Shown here one piece after another: positions 24,743 to 32,572 of a stretch of DNA of 34,624 nt (position 1 is its first letter; each line of letters begins with the position of its first letter). The notes beneath the pieces were generated by a model. That model ran no database searches. It was given only the letters and a program-made list of their open reading frames with translations, and had not been told where the DNA came from. This DNA comes from Solirubrobacterales bacterium (GTDB lineage: Bacteria > Actinomycetota > Thermoleophilia > Solirubrobacterales > 70-9). A program made the translations under genes and the position numbers. The stretch covers positions 1 to 34,624 of the forward strand of contig JAFKLL010000033.1 of NCBI GenBank assembly GCA_017304845.1, read 5' to 3'.

Positions 24743-24753
24743 CCCCCCCCCCC
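24743..24753. repeat. Eleven-base homopolymer (poly-C on plus, poly-G on the coding strand)
   Basis: Eleven C in a row lie in the 72-base gap between the sigma-fusion stop (24783) and the GGDEF start (24710). With the upstream CCCCGAATTAAA the coding strand can also form a CCCC/GGGG hairpin, possibly a terminator for the sigma gene. Long G tracts slip during replication, so the tract could change promoter or leader spacing. Confidence 0.7.
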
Positions 24754-24782
24754 TTTAATTCGGGGCGGGCCTCAGACCAGGT

Positions 24783-26108
24783 TCAGCGCAGGCCGAACTC
24801 TTGGCCGGCGTCAGTGATCGGCTTCTTCGGTTCCGGCTTGGGGTCGGGTTTCACCGGCGGCTTCGGGTCGGGCTTCGGGTCCGGTTGCACGGGTTCCGGC
24901 GGCGGTGGTGGCGGTGGCGGAGGAACGTAGGTCGGCTCCGGCAAGTAGCTGGCCTCGGCAGCCGCCTGGGCCGCCGCCGCGGCGGCCGCGGCCTCGGCCG
25001 CCCGGGCCTCACGGGCCGCCTGGCGGGCCTCGCGTCGCGCCTTCGCCGCCCGGCGCCGCTTCGCCTTCTTGGCCGCCCTGCGAGCGGCCGCCTTTGCCGC
25101 GGCCTGGGCGTTCGCGTTGCCGGCCCCGGCGGCGCCGGAGGACGAGGCGATCGAGGGCGCGGGAACCGGGGGTGTGTCCACGTCCCCGTCCGCGCCGATC
25201 ACGCCCGTCGCCACGGCGGCCACCACGGCCACCGTCGCGACCGACGCACCGGCTCCGCCGAGCAGCGCCACGCGGCGGGCGTTCGAAGCTCCGGCGGCGC
25301 CCAGCTTCGCGGCGCCGGCCTTGCCGGCCGCGCCCGCGCCGCCCTTGAGGGCCAGGCCGCCGGCGACCCCGCCGCCGACACCGGCTCCCCCGGCCAGGAG
25401 GGCGAAGGCGATCGGCAGGGGCGGGCCGATCGCGGCCAGGCCACGGTCGGTCCAGACGTCGCGGCGGCAGGCCGGGCAGTGCTCGAGATGATCGGTCGCC
25501 AACTGGTACTTCTCGCCGTCCGGGTCGAGCAGGCCGAGAGCGAAGGCATGGATCGTCGAGCGCATGTCCGCGCAGTGCTCGCCCGCCTTCACGGTCGCGA
25601 CCACGGTGGCGATCTTGCCGGAGGCCGAGTCCATGATCTTCTCCATCCGCTTGGGCTTGACGCCCATCGCCTCGGCGGCCTCGGGGCGGGTGTACCCGTA
25701 GATGTGGCAGAGCGTGGCCGCCTCCAGCTCGCGGGCCGAGAGCTTGGCCCGGAAGCCCTCGCGGATGTGGCGGACCTGGATCTCGGCGTCGAGGCGCGCG
25801 TCGAGGTCGAGGTCGATCCCGACCTGGTCCAGCGATTCCGGATCGGCCCGCCGGCTGACCTTGAGGGCGCGGAACTCGTTGAGCGCGCGCCGGTGGGTGA
25901 CCGTGACCAGGTACCCGACCCGGTTCTCGACCTCCTCGCCGTCGGCCATCGTCATGTAGAGCGCGTGCCAGGCCTCGTTGTAGGCCGGTTCGAGATCCCC
26001 GGGGGAGCTCTTGACCCCGGCCGCGCCCAGCTTCGAGGCGACCGTGCGCAGCACCTCGGCCTTGTGCTGGTCGTACTCGACCGAGACCAGATCGGTCGCC
26101 GGGTTCAC
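24783..26108 (-). CDS. Sigma-70-type sigma factor fused to zinc-finger anti-sigma domain and membrane anchor
   Basis: A 441-residue protein whose GTG start (26108) overlaps the stop of the upstream exported-protein gene by GTGA. Domains in order: a sigma region 2-like part (about 12-85: DLEPAYNEAWHALY, NRVGYLVTVTHRRALNEFR) and sigma region 4 (about 117-165: KLSARELEAATLCHIYGYTR, then EAMGVKPKRMEKIM). Next is a zinc-binding anti-sigma-like motif with Cys179 and His207-x3-Cys211-x2-Cys214 (HLEHCPACRRDVW), then a membrane helix (about 281-304). The rest is presumably outside: an Ala/Lys/Arg-rich helix (335-385), a run of nine prolines and Pro-Lys-Asp repeats (405-430). This looks like a sigma factor permanently attached to its own inhibitor and anchor. 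How it is released, or whether it acts from the membrane, is unknown. Confidence 0.8.
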   Translation of the reverse strand: MNPATDLVSVEYDQHKAEVLRTVASKLGAAGVKSSPGDLEPAYNEAWHALYMTMADGEEVENRVGYLVTVTHRRALNEFRALKVSRRADPESLDQVGIDLDLDARLDAEIQVRHIREGFRAKLSARELEAATLCHIYGYTRPEAAEAMGVKPKRMEKIMDSASGKIATVVATVKAGEHCADMRSTIHAFALGLLDPDGEKYQLATDHLEHCPACRRDVWTDRGLAAIGPPLPIAFALLAGGAGVGGGVAGGLALKGGAGAAGKAGAAKLGAAGASNARRVALLGGAGASVATVAVVAAVATGVIGADGDVDTPPVPAPSIASSSGAAGAGNANAQAAAKAAARRAAKKAKRRRAAKARREARQAAREARAAEAAAAAAAAQAAAEASYLPEPTYVPPPPPPPPPEPVQPDPKPDPKPPVKPDPKPEPKKPITDAGQEFGLR

Positions 26109-27745
26109 CGTCGCTTCACCTTGACCCCGACCTTGCGGACCGGGCTGTTGGTGGACGGCCAGGGCCAGCCGGGGGTGCCTCGGACCTGGGCCCGGAAGGA
26201 GAACAGCGCGTTCCTTTCCACGTAGCGGAATCGGTAGCGCCAGACGTAGACGCCGTTGGCCCTGGTCGCGACGGTCGCCACCGTATCCCACCTGCCGGAG
26301 ACCTTGGCCTGGATCTCGACCGGGACTCCCTTGGCGGCCGGTCCGGCGCCGCTCAGGCGTCCGCGGAAAGTGACCTTGCGGCCGATCCGGACCCGCCGGG
26401 GACGGGTGTTGAGCGTCACCTTCAGGGTGCTCTTCACGTGGGCGCTCTGCTTCGCGGTGATCGCCTGGCCCTCGCTCGGCGAGAAGGAGAACTCGATCGT
26501 CCGCGAGCCCTGGCCCGGAAGGCTGACCTGGAACCTGCCGTCCCGTCCGGTGAGCGCCGGGGCCAGCGTCTCGGTCCGGTCGCCGGAGGTCGTGAACGAG
26601 GTGACCTGGACCCCGAGCGACGCGCCTTCGATCGGGTAGCCGTCATCGGTTTCGAGCCGGCCCGCGACCACCGGGGTTGCGCCGGGACGGTGGGTGATCG
26701 AGGTCGTGTCGAGCTTCAAGTCCGGTTCCAGCACGGCCGGCTTGCCGTTGTCCGGAGGGGGCGGGCCGGGCTCGACGTGCTCGACGAAGAAGGAGATCGG
26801 GCCGAAGGGGGTCTGGTTGCCGGCCGCGTCGGTGATCGTGCCGGAGGCGATGTGGCCGCCCTCGGCGAGGGTGGTCGTGTCGACCGTGAAGATGCGTCCC
26901 GCGTTGCCGGGGCAGGGGTTCGGCATCTGGTACGGCAGGGAGCAGGTCGGCGTCGACACGTTGACGTGCTGGTACGGAGTGCCGTCCACGGAGAGGTCCA
27001 TCGCGGAAACGCCGGCGTTGTCGTCATCGGCCTCGACGTAGAGGTTGACCCGTCCGTTGACCGGGCCCGGCCCGGCGAGCACGCCGCCGATGTCGACCAG
27101 GTCCGGGGGATCGTTGTCCTCGATCGTGACGGCCGAGCTCCAGAGGACGAACTGGGCGGACGGCGGAGCGAAGGGCGGGTTGCAGCCGCTGCTCGTGCAG
27201 GCGATCCAGACGCTCAGGCCGTCCAGCGAGAGCCCGGTGCGGAAGCGCTGGTTGGTCGGATCGGTCGGGTCGGAGGTGGAGCCCTCGAAGCTGCAGTCGA
27301 AGTCGGGGAGCGCCAGGTACGAGGCGCAGCCGAAATCGGTGGTGCCGCCGGCCGTCTCGCGCACGGCCGACGCGTAAACGTAGGGCGGTCCGAAGGCGCC
27401 GGCCGCCACCATCGCCCGGTTCAGCGAGTACTCGATGATCTTCTCACCACGGGGCAGGTCGAACTCGAGGTCGAGCCGGGGGGAGCGGGGGCCGGTGCCG
27501 AAATCGGTCATCCGCAGCTCGACCGGCCCTCCGGTCGAGCAGGTGTCGGTGAGGGTCACGTCCCCGAACTGAGCCCCGGTCGCGCGCGGGTTCCAGGCGT
27601 CGGCCGAGAGTGGCTGGCCTAGCGGTCCGCGGCAGGACCAGACGTCGTATCCGTTGCCCGATGCGGCCGGAACCGCGCAGGCCGAGACGGCGAGGACGAC
27701 AAACCCCGCGAGGACTGAGACTTTCTTTCGTCGTCCTGCAAACAT
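26105..27745 (-). CDS. Exported multi-domain Ig-like protein of unknown function
   Basis: A 546-residue exported protein. The signal region (MFAGRRKKVSVLAGFVVLAV) is followed by SACAVPAAS, which could be a lipoprotein-type or ordinary cleavage site. The N-terminal domain (about 30-205) has paired cysteines and opens YDVWSCRGPLG, a motif I associate with Solirubrobacterales exported proteins. Then come an Ig-like module (about 215-330: DDDNAGVSAMDLSVDG, GTITDAAGNQTPFG) and a carboxypeptidase-regulatory-like module (about 355-430: GRLETDDGYPIEGASLGV). A final beta domain ends KVGVKVKRR. No enzyme motif is seen. Its stop overlaps the sigma/anti-sigma fusion gene by four bases (GTGA), so it may be the sensed partner or target of that system. 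Confidence 0.78.
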   Translation of the reverse strand: MFAGRRKKVSVLAGFVVLAVSACAVPAASGNGYDVWSCRGPLGQPLSADAWNPRATGAQFGDVTLTDTCSTGGPVELRMTDFGTGPRSPRLDLEFDLPRGEKIIEYSLNRAMVAAGAFGPPYVYASAVRETAGGTTDFGCASYLALPDFDCSFEGSTSDPTDPTNQRFRTGLSLDGLSVWIACTSSGCNPPFAPPSAQFVLWSSAVTIEDNDPPDLVDIGGVLAGPGPVNGRVNLYVEADDDNAGVSAMDLSVDGTPYQHVNVSTPTCSLPYQMPNPCPGNAGRIFTVDTTTLAEGGHIASGTITDAAGNQTPFGPISFFVEHVEPGPPPPDNGKPAVLEPDLKLDTTSITHRPGATPVVAGRLETDDGYPIEGASLGVQVTSFTTSGDRTETLAPALTGRDGRFQVSLPGQGSRTIEFSFSPSEGQAITAKQSAHVKSTLKVTLNTRPRRVRIGRKVTFRGRLSGAGPAAKGVPVEIQAKVSGRWDTVATVATRANGVYVWRYRFRYVERNALFSFRAQVRGTPGWPWPSTNSPVRKVGVKVKRR

Positions 27746-27833
27746 CTCCCTGACTTCTTGTCGTCGAAACCCGCTTCGAACAGCAACGGCAGAGGCTATC
27801 GGGTAAGGGTCTCCGCCGCGTTACAGTTCGGGC

Positions 27834-28850
27834 ATGCGCGAGGAGAACCGACGTTTCGCTTTGGCCGAACGGCCCCAGGGCCTGATCGACGACAACACCT
27901 ACGACCTGGAGACCGACCCGGTCCCCGAGATCGGCGAGGGCGAAGCCCTGGTCCGAGTCCGGTGGATCTCGGTCGACCCCACCAACCGGACCTGGATCGG
28001 CGAGGAGCCGACCTACCTGCCGCCGGTCCAGATCGGCGAGACCATGCGGGCGCTCGGTCTCGGCGAGGTGGTGGCGTCCAACCACGAGCGGTATCCGGTC
28101 GGCGCCCTGGTAAACGGGCTGACCGGCTGGCAGGACTACACGGTCGCGAGCGACTCCAACCCGCTGATGGTGGTCCCGGACAGCGCCAAGGCCGCGCCCC
28201 CGGCCTCGCTGCTCGGCATCCTCGGCATGACCGGCTGCACCGCCTACTTCGGCATGCTCGAGATCGGCGAGCCGAAGGAAGGCGACACCGTGGTCGTCTC
28301 GGCCGCCGCCGGGGCGGTCGGCTCGGTCGCCGGCCAGCTCGCGAAGCTGAAGGGCGCCCGCGTCGTCGGCATCGCCGGCGGCCCCGAGAAATGCGCCTGG
28401 GTGATCGACGAGCTCGGCTTCGACGCCGCGGTCGACTACAAGGCTGACGACTGGCGCCAGCAGCTCAAGGACGCCACCCCGGACGGGATCGACGTCGACT
28501 TCGAGAACGTCGGCGGCGAGATCATGGACGCGGTCTTCGCCCGCCTCAACATCGGGGCGCGGGTCGCGCTCTGCGGCCTGATCTCCGGCTACAACGCCGA
28601 GGACGGCCGCCCGGCCGGGCCCGCCTCCTTCGGCAACCTGCTGATCAAGCGGGTCAAGCTCCAGGGCTTCATCATCCTCGACTACTACGACCGTTTCGGC
28701 GAGGCGATCCGTCAGCTCTCCGAGTGGATGGGCGAGGGCAAGATCAAGTCCGAGCAGACCGTGGTCGAGGGCTTCGAGAACCTACCCCATGCCCTCAACA
28801 TGCTCTTCAAGGGCGAGAACAAGGGCAAGCTGGTCGTCAAGCTCGACTGA
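27834..28850 (+). CDS. Zinc-independent NADP-dependent MDR oxidoreductase (PTGR/curA-like)
   Basis: A 338-residue medium-chain dehydrogenase/reductase of the leukotriene B4 dehydrogenase / prostaglandin reductase / curcumin reductase group. These reduce the double bond of alpha,beta-unsaturated carbonyls with NADPH. The nucleotide fold signature VVSAAAGAVGSVAGQLAKL is at about 153-171 and GGPEKC lies in the NADP phosphate-binding position. VDFENVGGEIMDAV, RVALCGLISGYN and the C-terminal GKLVVKLD are typical. No structural or catalytic zinc cysteines are present. It is divergent from the exported Ig-like gene (88 bases between starts), and its end overlaps the convergent amidotransferase gene by 14 bases. 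Confidence 0.9.
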   Translation: MREENRRFALAERPQGLIDDNTYDLETDPVPEIGEGEALVRVRWISVDPTNRTWIGEEPTYLPPVQIGETMRALGLGEVVASNHERYPVGALVNGLTGWQDYTVASDSNPLMVVPDSAKAAPPASLLGILGMTGCTAYFGMLEIGEPKEGDTVVVSAAAGAVGSVAGQLAKLKGARVVGIAGGPEKCAWVIDELGFDAAVDYKADDWRQQLKDATPDGIDVDFENVGGEIMDAVFARLNIGARVALCGLISGYNAEDGRPAGPASFGNLLIKRVKLQGFIILDYYDRFGEAIRQLSEWMGEGKIKSEQTVVEGFENLPHALNMLFKGENKGKLVVKLD

Positions 28851-29523
28851 GCCAGGCGTCGACCACCTCGGTGGCCGCGTCGGCGAGCCGATCCCCGAAG
28901 CGGGCCGCGTCGTCACGCAGGTCCCGCGGGTCGATCCCTGCCGCGGCCAGCTCGCCGGAGTGGCCGATCAGCCAGCGTTCGAGGTGCCGGGGATCGGCCT
29001 CGATGTGGAACTGGAGGGCGAGCGCCGCGTCCCCGCATGAGAAGGCCTGGTTCGGGAAGCCCTCGGTCGAGGCCAGCCGCTCCGCCCCGGCCGGGATCTG
29101 GAACTCGTCGCCGTGCCAGTGGAAGACGGGGATCCCGGCCAGCGGCGCCAGGGCCGAGGCGGCTCCCGCCGGGGTCAGGTCCAGGGGGCCGAAGCCGATC
29201 TCGGTCCGGCCGGTCGGCCCCACCCCGGCCCCGAGGGCCGCGGCCATGAGCTGCGCCCCGAGGCAGATCCCGAGGGTCGGGCGGTCGCTCGCGAGCCGGC
29301 GTTCGAGCAGCGAGATCTCCTCGCCCAGGAAGGGGTAGCGCCCGACGTCGCCGACCCCGATCGGCCCGCCGAGCACGACCAGCAGGTCCGCTTCGACGGG
29401 CGCCTCCCCGAGGGGATCGACCCCGGCGTCGAGATACTCGACCTCGTAGCCGCGTCGGCCCAGCAGCGGTTCGAGGATCCCCAGGTCCTCGAACAGGACG
29501 TGACGGATCGCGACCGCCTTCAA
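28837..29523 (-). CDS. Class I glutamine amidotransferase-like protein
   Basis: A 228-residue stand-alone amidotransferase domain resembling the glutaminase part of GMP synthase. The triad is visible: Cys87 (GICLGAQ), His173 and Glu175 (LQFHIEAD). The loop LVVLGGPIGVGD near 48-59 is the oxyanion region. Stand-alone members can be glutaminases paired with unknown synthetases, or gamma-glutamyl hydrolases or deglycases. The start is read as TTG 29523, which overlaps the TGA of the upstream FMN oxidase gene (TTGA). No ATG or GTG lies at a suitable place, so the two proteins are probably made by coupled translation. Substrate unknown. Confidence 0.85.
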   Translation of the reverse strand: MKAVAIRHVLFEDLGILEPLLGRRGYEVEYLDAGVDPLGEAPVEADLLVVLGGPIGVGDVGRYPFLGEEISLLERRLASDRPTLGICLGAQLMAAALGAGVGPTGRTEIGFGPLDLTPAGAASALAPLAGIPVFHWHGDEFQIPAGAERLASTEGFPNQAFSCGDAALALQFHIEADPRHLERWLIGHSGELAAAGIDPRDLRDDAARFGDRLADAATEVVDAWLSRA

Positions 29524-30689
29524 GCCAGGTTCGACCTGTCCAGGTCGTTGACCGAGTTGCTGCCGGTCAGGGCCAGGGCGACGTCGGCGTCGGCCCGCAG
29601 GCCGTCGAGCATCTTGCGTACCCCGGCCTCGCCCTCGGCGGCGACGGCCCAGGCCCAGGCCCGGCCGACGATCACGGCCCTGGCGCCGAGCGAGAGCATC
29701 TTCACGACGTCGAGGCCGGTGCGGATCCCGCCATCGGCCAGCACCTCGGTCCGGTCCCCGACCGCCTCGGCGATCGCCGGCAGGGCGGCCGCGGTGGACG
29801 GCACCGAGTCGAGCTGGCGGCCGCCGTGGTTGGAGACGACGAGCCCGTCGACGCCCGCGTCGACCGCCCGGCGGGCATCCTCCGGGTCGAGCACGCCCTT
29901 GACGATCAGCTTGCCCTTCCAGTGCTCGCGGACCCAGGCGATGTCGTCCCAGGTCACCGAGGGGTCGAACTGCGCGTCGACCCACTCCTTGAAGTCCTCC
30001 GGCGTGCGGGCGCCCGGCACCACGTCGGCCAGGTTGCCGAAGGTGAGGGGCTTGCCGCCGACCGCCACGTCCTTGATCCAGCGGGGATGCGAGACGAGAT
30101 CGACGCCACGGCGGATCTTGGCCCAGGTCGAGGGGTCGCCCAGCATCGCGTTGCGGGTGTCCCGGTGCCTGGCCCCGACCACGGCGAGATCGATGGTCAG
30201 CACCAGGACCGGCGAGCCGACCGCCTGCGCCCGGGCCATCAGCCCCTCGGCGTAGGCCCGGTCGCGCATCACGTAGAGCTGGAACCAGGGCGGCGTCGAA
30301 GTCGCGCCGGCGACCTCCTCGATGCCGCAGATCGAGACGGTCGATTCGGTGAACGGAACCCCGACCGCCTCGGCGGCCCGGGCCGCCTGCACCTCGGCCC
30401 GCCGGGCGAACATCCCGGCCAGCCCGACCGGCCCGAGGATCACCGGCATCGAGAGCCGCTGGCCCAGCACCTCGGTCGCCTGCTCACGGACCGAGACGTC
30501 GTTCATGACCAGCTGGCGGAGCAGCACCCGTTCGAGGTCGGACTCGTTCGACCGCATGGTCGCCTCCTCGTAGGCGCCTCCGTCGACGTAGTCGAAGAGC
30601 TGGCGGGGCAGCCGGCGCCGAGCCAGTTCCCGGTAGTCCCGCACCGTGGCGGGCTGAACGTTCAGGGGACGATCCGCTGAAAAGCGCAT
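29520..30689 (-). CDS. FMN-dependent alpha-hydroxy-acid oxidase/dehydrogenase (LldD/glycolate oxidase family)
   Basis: A 389-residue TIM-barrel flavoenzyme that oxidises L-2-hydroxy acids such as lactate, glycolate or mandelate. The catalytic block VVSNHGGRQLDSVPS holds the base His288 and substrate-binding Arg291. LIVKGVLDPEDA contains the FMN-contacting Lys264, and VLADGGIRTGLDVVKMLSLG is the FMN phosphate loop. The start of the fold (FDYVDGGAYEEAT) is also standard. Length is normal and no membrane segment is seen. Substrate preference cannot be read safely. It is translationally coupled to the amidotransferase and divergent from the GNAT gene. Confidence 0.92.
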   Translation of the reverse strand: MRFSADRPLNVQPATVRDYRELARRRLPRQLFDYVDGGAYEEATMRSNESDLERVLLRQLVMNDVSVREQATEVLGQRLSMPVILGPVGLAGMFARRAEVQAARAAEAVGVPFTESTVSICGIEEVAGATSTPPWFQLYVMRDRAYAEGLMARAQAVGSPVLVLTIDLAVVGARHRDTRNAMLGDPSTWAKIRRGVDLVSHPRWIKDVAVGGKPLTFGNLADVVPGARTPEDFKEWVDAQFDPSVTWDDIAWVREHWKGKLIVKGVLDPEDARRAVDAGVDGLVVSNHGGRQLDSVPSTAAALPAIAEAVGDRTEVLADGGIRTGLDVVKMLSLGARAVIVGRAWAWAVAAEGEAGVRKMLDGLRADADVALALTGSNSVNDLDRSNLA

Positions 30690-30756
30690 GGCGGGAACCT
30701 ACATCCTCGACTCGCGGCGCCGATTCCGTCGGGTCGTCGGTCATCATGCCGGGGCG

Positions 30757-31587
30757 ATGGCGACGATCGAGAGCATGGATGCGGCCGGGGTGGCCGAGGC
30801 GATGGAGTGGGCCGCCGACGAAGGCTGGGAGCCCGGGTTCGGTGACGCCGAGCCGTTCTTCGCGGCCGATCCCGGAGGTTTCTTCCGCAGCGAGATCGAC
30901 GGCCGCACCGGCGCCACCCTCTCGGTCGTGCGCGGGTCGGAGGAGGTCGCCTTCGTCGGCCTCTACATCGTCACCCCGCGGCTCCGGGGCCAGGGCTACG
31001 GTCGGGAGCTCTGGAATCAGGTCCTCGGGCGCTTCGACGGGATCACGCTCGGCCTGGACGCGGTCCCGGCGCAGGTCGAGAGTTACCGGGCGGCCGGCTT
31101 CGAGACCGCCCACGAGAACGCCCGGTACTCGGCGGAGCGGCTGCCCGGGCCGGACGGTTCGATCGAGACCGTCCCGGCGACCGAGGTCGAGTTCGAGGCG
31201 CTGGCCGCCTTCGACGGCGCCCACTTCTTCGGGCCGCGCCCCGAGTTCCTCCGGCGCTGGATCGCCGGCCCCGGCCGCGACGCGCTGACCATCGTCGACG
31301 GCGGCGAGATCACCGGGTTCGCCGCCTCGCGGCAGACCGCCTCCGGCCATCGGATCGGCCCGATCTTCGCCGATGACGCAACCTCGGCCAGAGCGCTGAT
31401 CCTCGGCCTCGCCGACCGCATCGACGGTCGGGTCGCCTTCGACCTGCCTCAGCACCCGGCCGGCATCGAGCTGGCCGGCTCGATGGACCTCGAGCGCGGC
31501 TTCGAGACGACTCGGATGTACCGCGGCCGGCCGCCCGAGCTGCCGCTCGAGCGGATCTTCGGAATCACCACCCTCGAGCTGGGCTGA
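30757..31587 (+). CDS. GNAT N-acetyltransferase with C-terminal second GNAT-like domain
   Basis: A 276-residue protein. The N-terminal GNAT domain (about 1-125) has the acetyl-CoA motif VTPRLRGQGYGRELWNQVL. The C-terminal half (about 130-270) resembles the YitH/HolE4-type second domain (GRDALTIVDGGEITGFAASR, then IGPIFADDATSARALI). The substrate is unknown. ATG 30757 is preferred: the open frame continues upstream to 30688, but that part would overlap the divergent oxidase start and its residues do not look like a GNAT N-terminus. It ends six bases from the stop of the convergent RTX-like gene. Confidence 0.85.
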   Translation: MATIESMDAAGVAEAMEWAADEGWEPGFGDAEPFFAADPGGFFRSEIDGRTGATLSVVRGSEEVAFVGLYIVTPRLRGQGYGRELWNQVLGRFDGITLGLDAVPAQVESYRAAGFETAHENARYSAERLPGPDGSIETVPATEVEFEALAAFDGAHFFGPRPEFLRRWIAGPGRDALTIVDGGEITGFAASRQTASGHRIGPIFADDATSARALILGLADRIDGRVAFDLPQHPAGIELAGSMDLERGFETTRMYRGRPPELPLERIFGITTLELG

Positions 31588-31593
31588 GCCCGC

Positions 31594-32526
31594 TCAGGAC
31601 GCGTCTTCCTCCCGCGCGTAAGGCGAGATCGACGCGGCGCAGCGGCGCCCGTGACACTCCCAGGCGACACCGCCGAAGAGACCCGAGCCGACCGTCTCGC
31701 AGCCGCTGACCAGCTTCTCCGAGAATCGGATCCCACGGTGGTCCACGCCGAGCAGGGAGTCGTGGCGCCCGGCGCCGCAATCGATGAAGTCCCGGTCCCG
31801 GTCGGCGACCGAGCTGACGATGTCCTTGCCGGCGCCGCCGCTGACCTTGTCGCGGCCGCTGCCCGGGTACACGTAGTCGTTGCCGGCCCCGGCGACCAGC
31901 AGGTCGTTGCCGCCCCGGGCGGGCGGACGATCCGCCGTGTACTGCCCGTCGCCGGAGATCGAGTCCTGGCCGGCGCCGCCGTTGATGCTGTCGTTGCCCT
32001 TGCCGCCCTCGACGATGTCACGGCCGGCGTCCCCGAACAGGTAGTCGTTGCCGCGTCCGCCGATCATGATGTCGTTGCCCTTGCCGCCACGAGCGAAGAC
32101 CGACATGCGGGGCTTGGTCGACTCGTAGGTCTGGTCCCCGGCGAAGAGCGAGTCGTCCTTGTCTCCCAGCAGCAGGAGGACCTGCTTCACCTTGCCGGCG
32201 GGGCAGGTGACCTGCTCGTTGGAAGGATCGCCGAAGGAGTCGACGTCCCGGGTGAACTCGCAACCGGGCAGGGACTTCTCGTCGTAGGTCAGGTGGATGT
32301 CGGTGTAGCCGGGACCGTCGCCGGTGTCGCGGAGCTCGATCGTCTTGGCGCCCGCCTGGTAGGTCAGGTAGATCACGTTCTCCTCACGCTTCTTGGCGAC
32401 CAGCACCAGGGTCGGTTTGCCGGAGACCTTCTCGAACGAGGCGGTCGAAGCGGCGGCCTGACCGGCCGAGGCGATGAGCATGACGGCGGTCGCGACGAGC
32501 GCGGCCATCCCTGAGATACGAGTCAA
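31594..32526 (-). CDS. Exported RTX-like calcium-binding repeat protein
   Basis: A 310-residue exported protein with a signal peptide (residues 1-27, ending GQAAAS). From about 147 to 195, and again 204-240, it carries nonapeptide repeats of the GGxGxDxxx type (GGKGNDIMI, GGRGNDYLF, GDAGRDIVE, GGKGNDSIN, GGAGQDSIS), the calcium-binding beta-roll of RTX proteins. Unlike gram-negative RTX toxins it has an N-terminal signal instead of a C-terminal type I secretion signal, and no hydrolase domain, so it is a structural or binding protein rather than a toxin. The C-terminus has two possible disulfides (CETV...CHGRRC). Similar calcium-repeat exported proteins are frequent in Solirubrobacterales. 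Confidence 0.85.
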   Translation of the reverse strand: MTRISGMAALVATAVMLIASAGQAAASTASFEKVSGKPTLVLVAKKREENVIYLTYQAGAKTIELRDTGDGPGYTDIHLTYDEKSLPGCEFTRDVDSFGDPSNEQVTCPAGKVKQVLLLLGDKDDSLFAGDQTYESTKPRMSVFARGGKGNDIMIGGRGNDYLFGDAGRDIVEGGKGNDSINGGAGQDSISGDGQYTADRPPARGGNDLLVAGAGNDYVYPGSGRDKVSGGAGKDIVSSVADRDRDFIDCGAGRHDSLLGVDHRGIRFSEKLVSGCETVGSGLFGGVAWECHGRRCAASISPYAREEDAS

Positions 32527-32572
32527 CTTCCCTCCCTGAGTACGAATTGCGCAGGGCAGGATAGCGGCAGAT

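Noticed and set aside
26109..26291. Upstream extension of the sigma-fusion frame
   Set aside because: It overlaps the exported-protein gene and reads as shadow sequence; the GTGA junction gives the natural start at 26108.
31900..32110. Regular short repeats that could look like a CRISPR or tandem array
   Set aside because: They encode GGxGxDxxx nonapeptides in frame; there are no constant DNA repeats separated by unique spacers.
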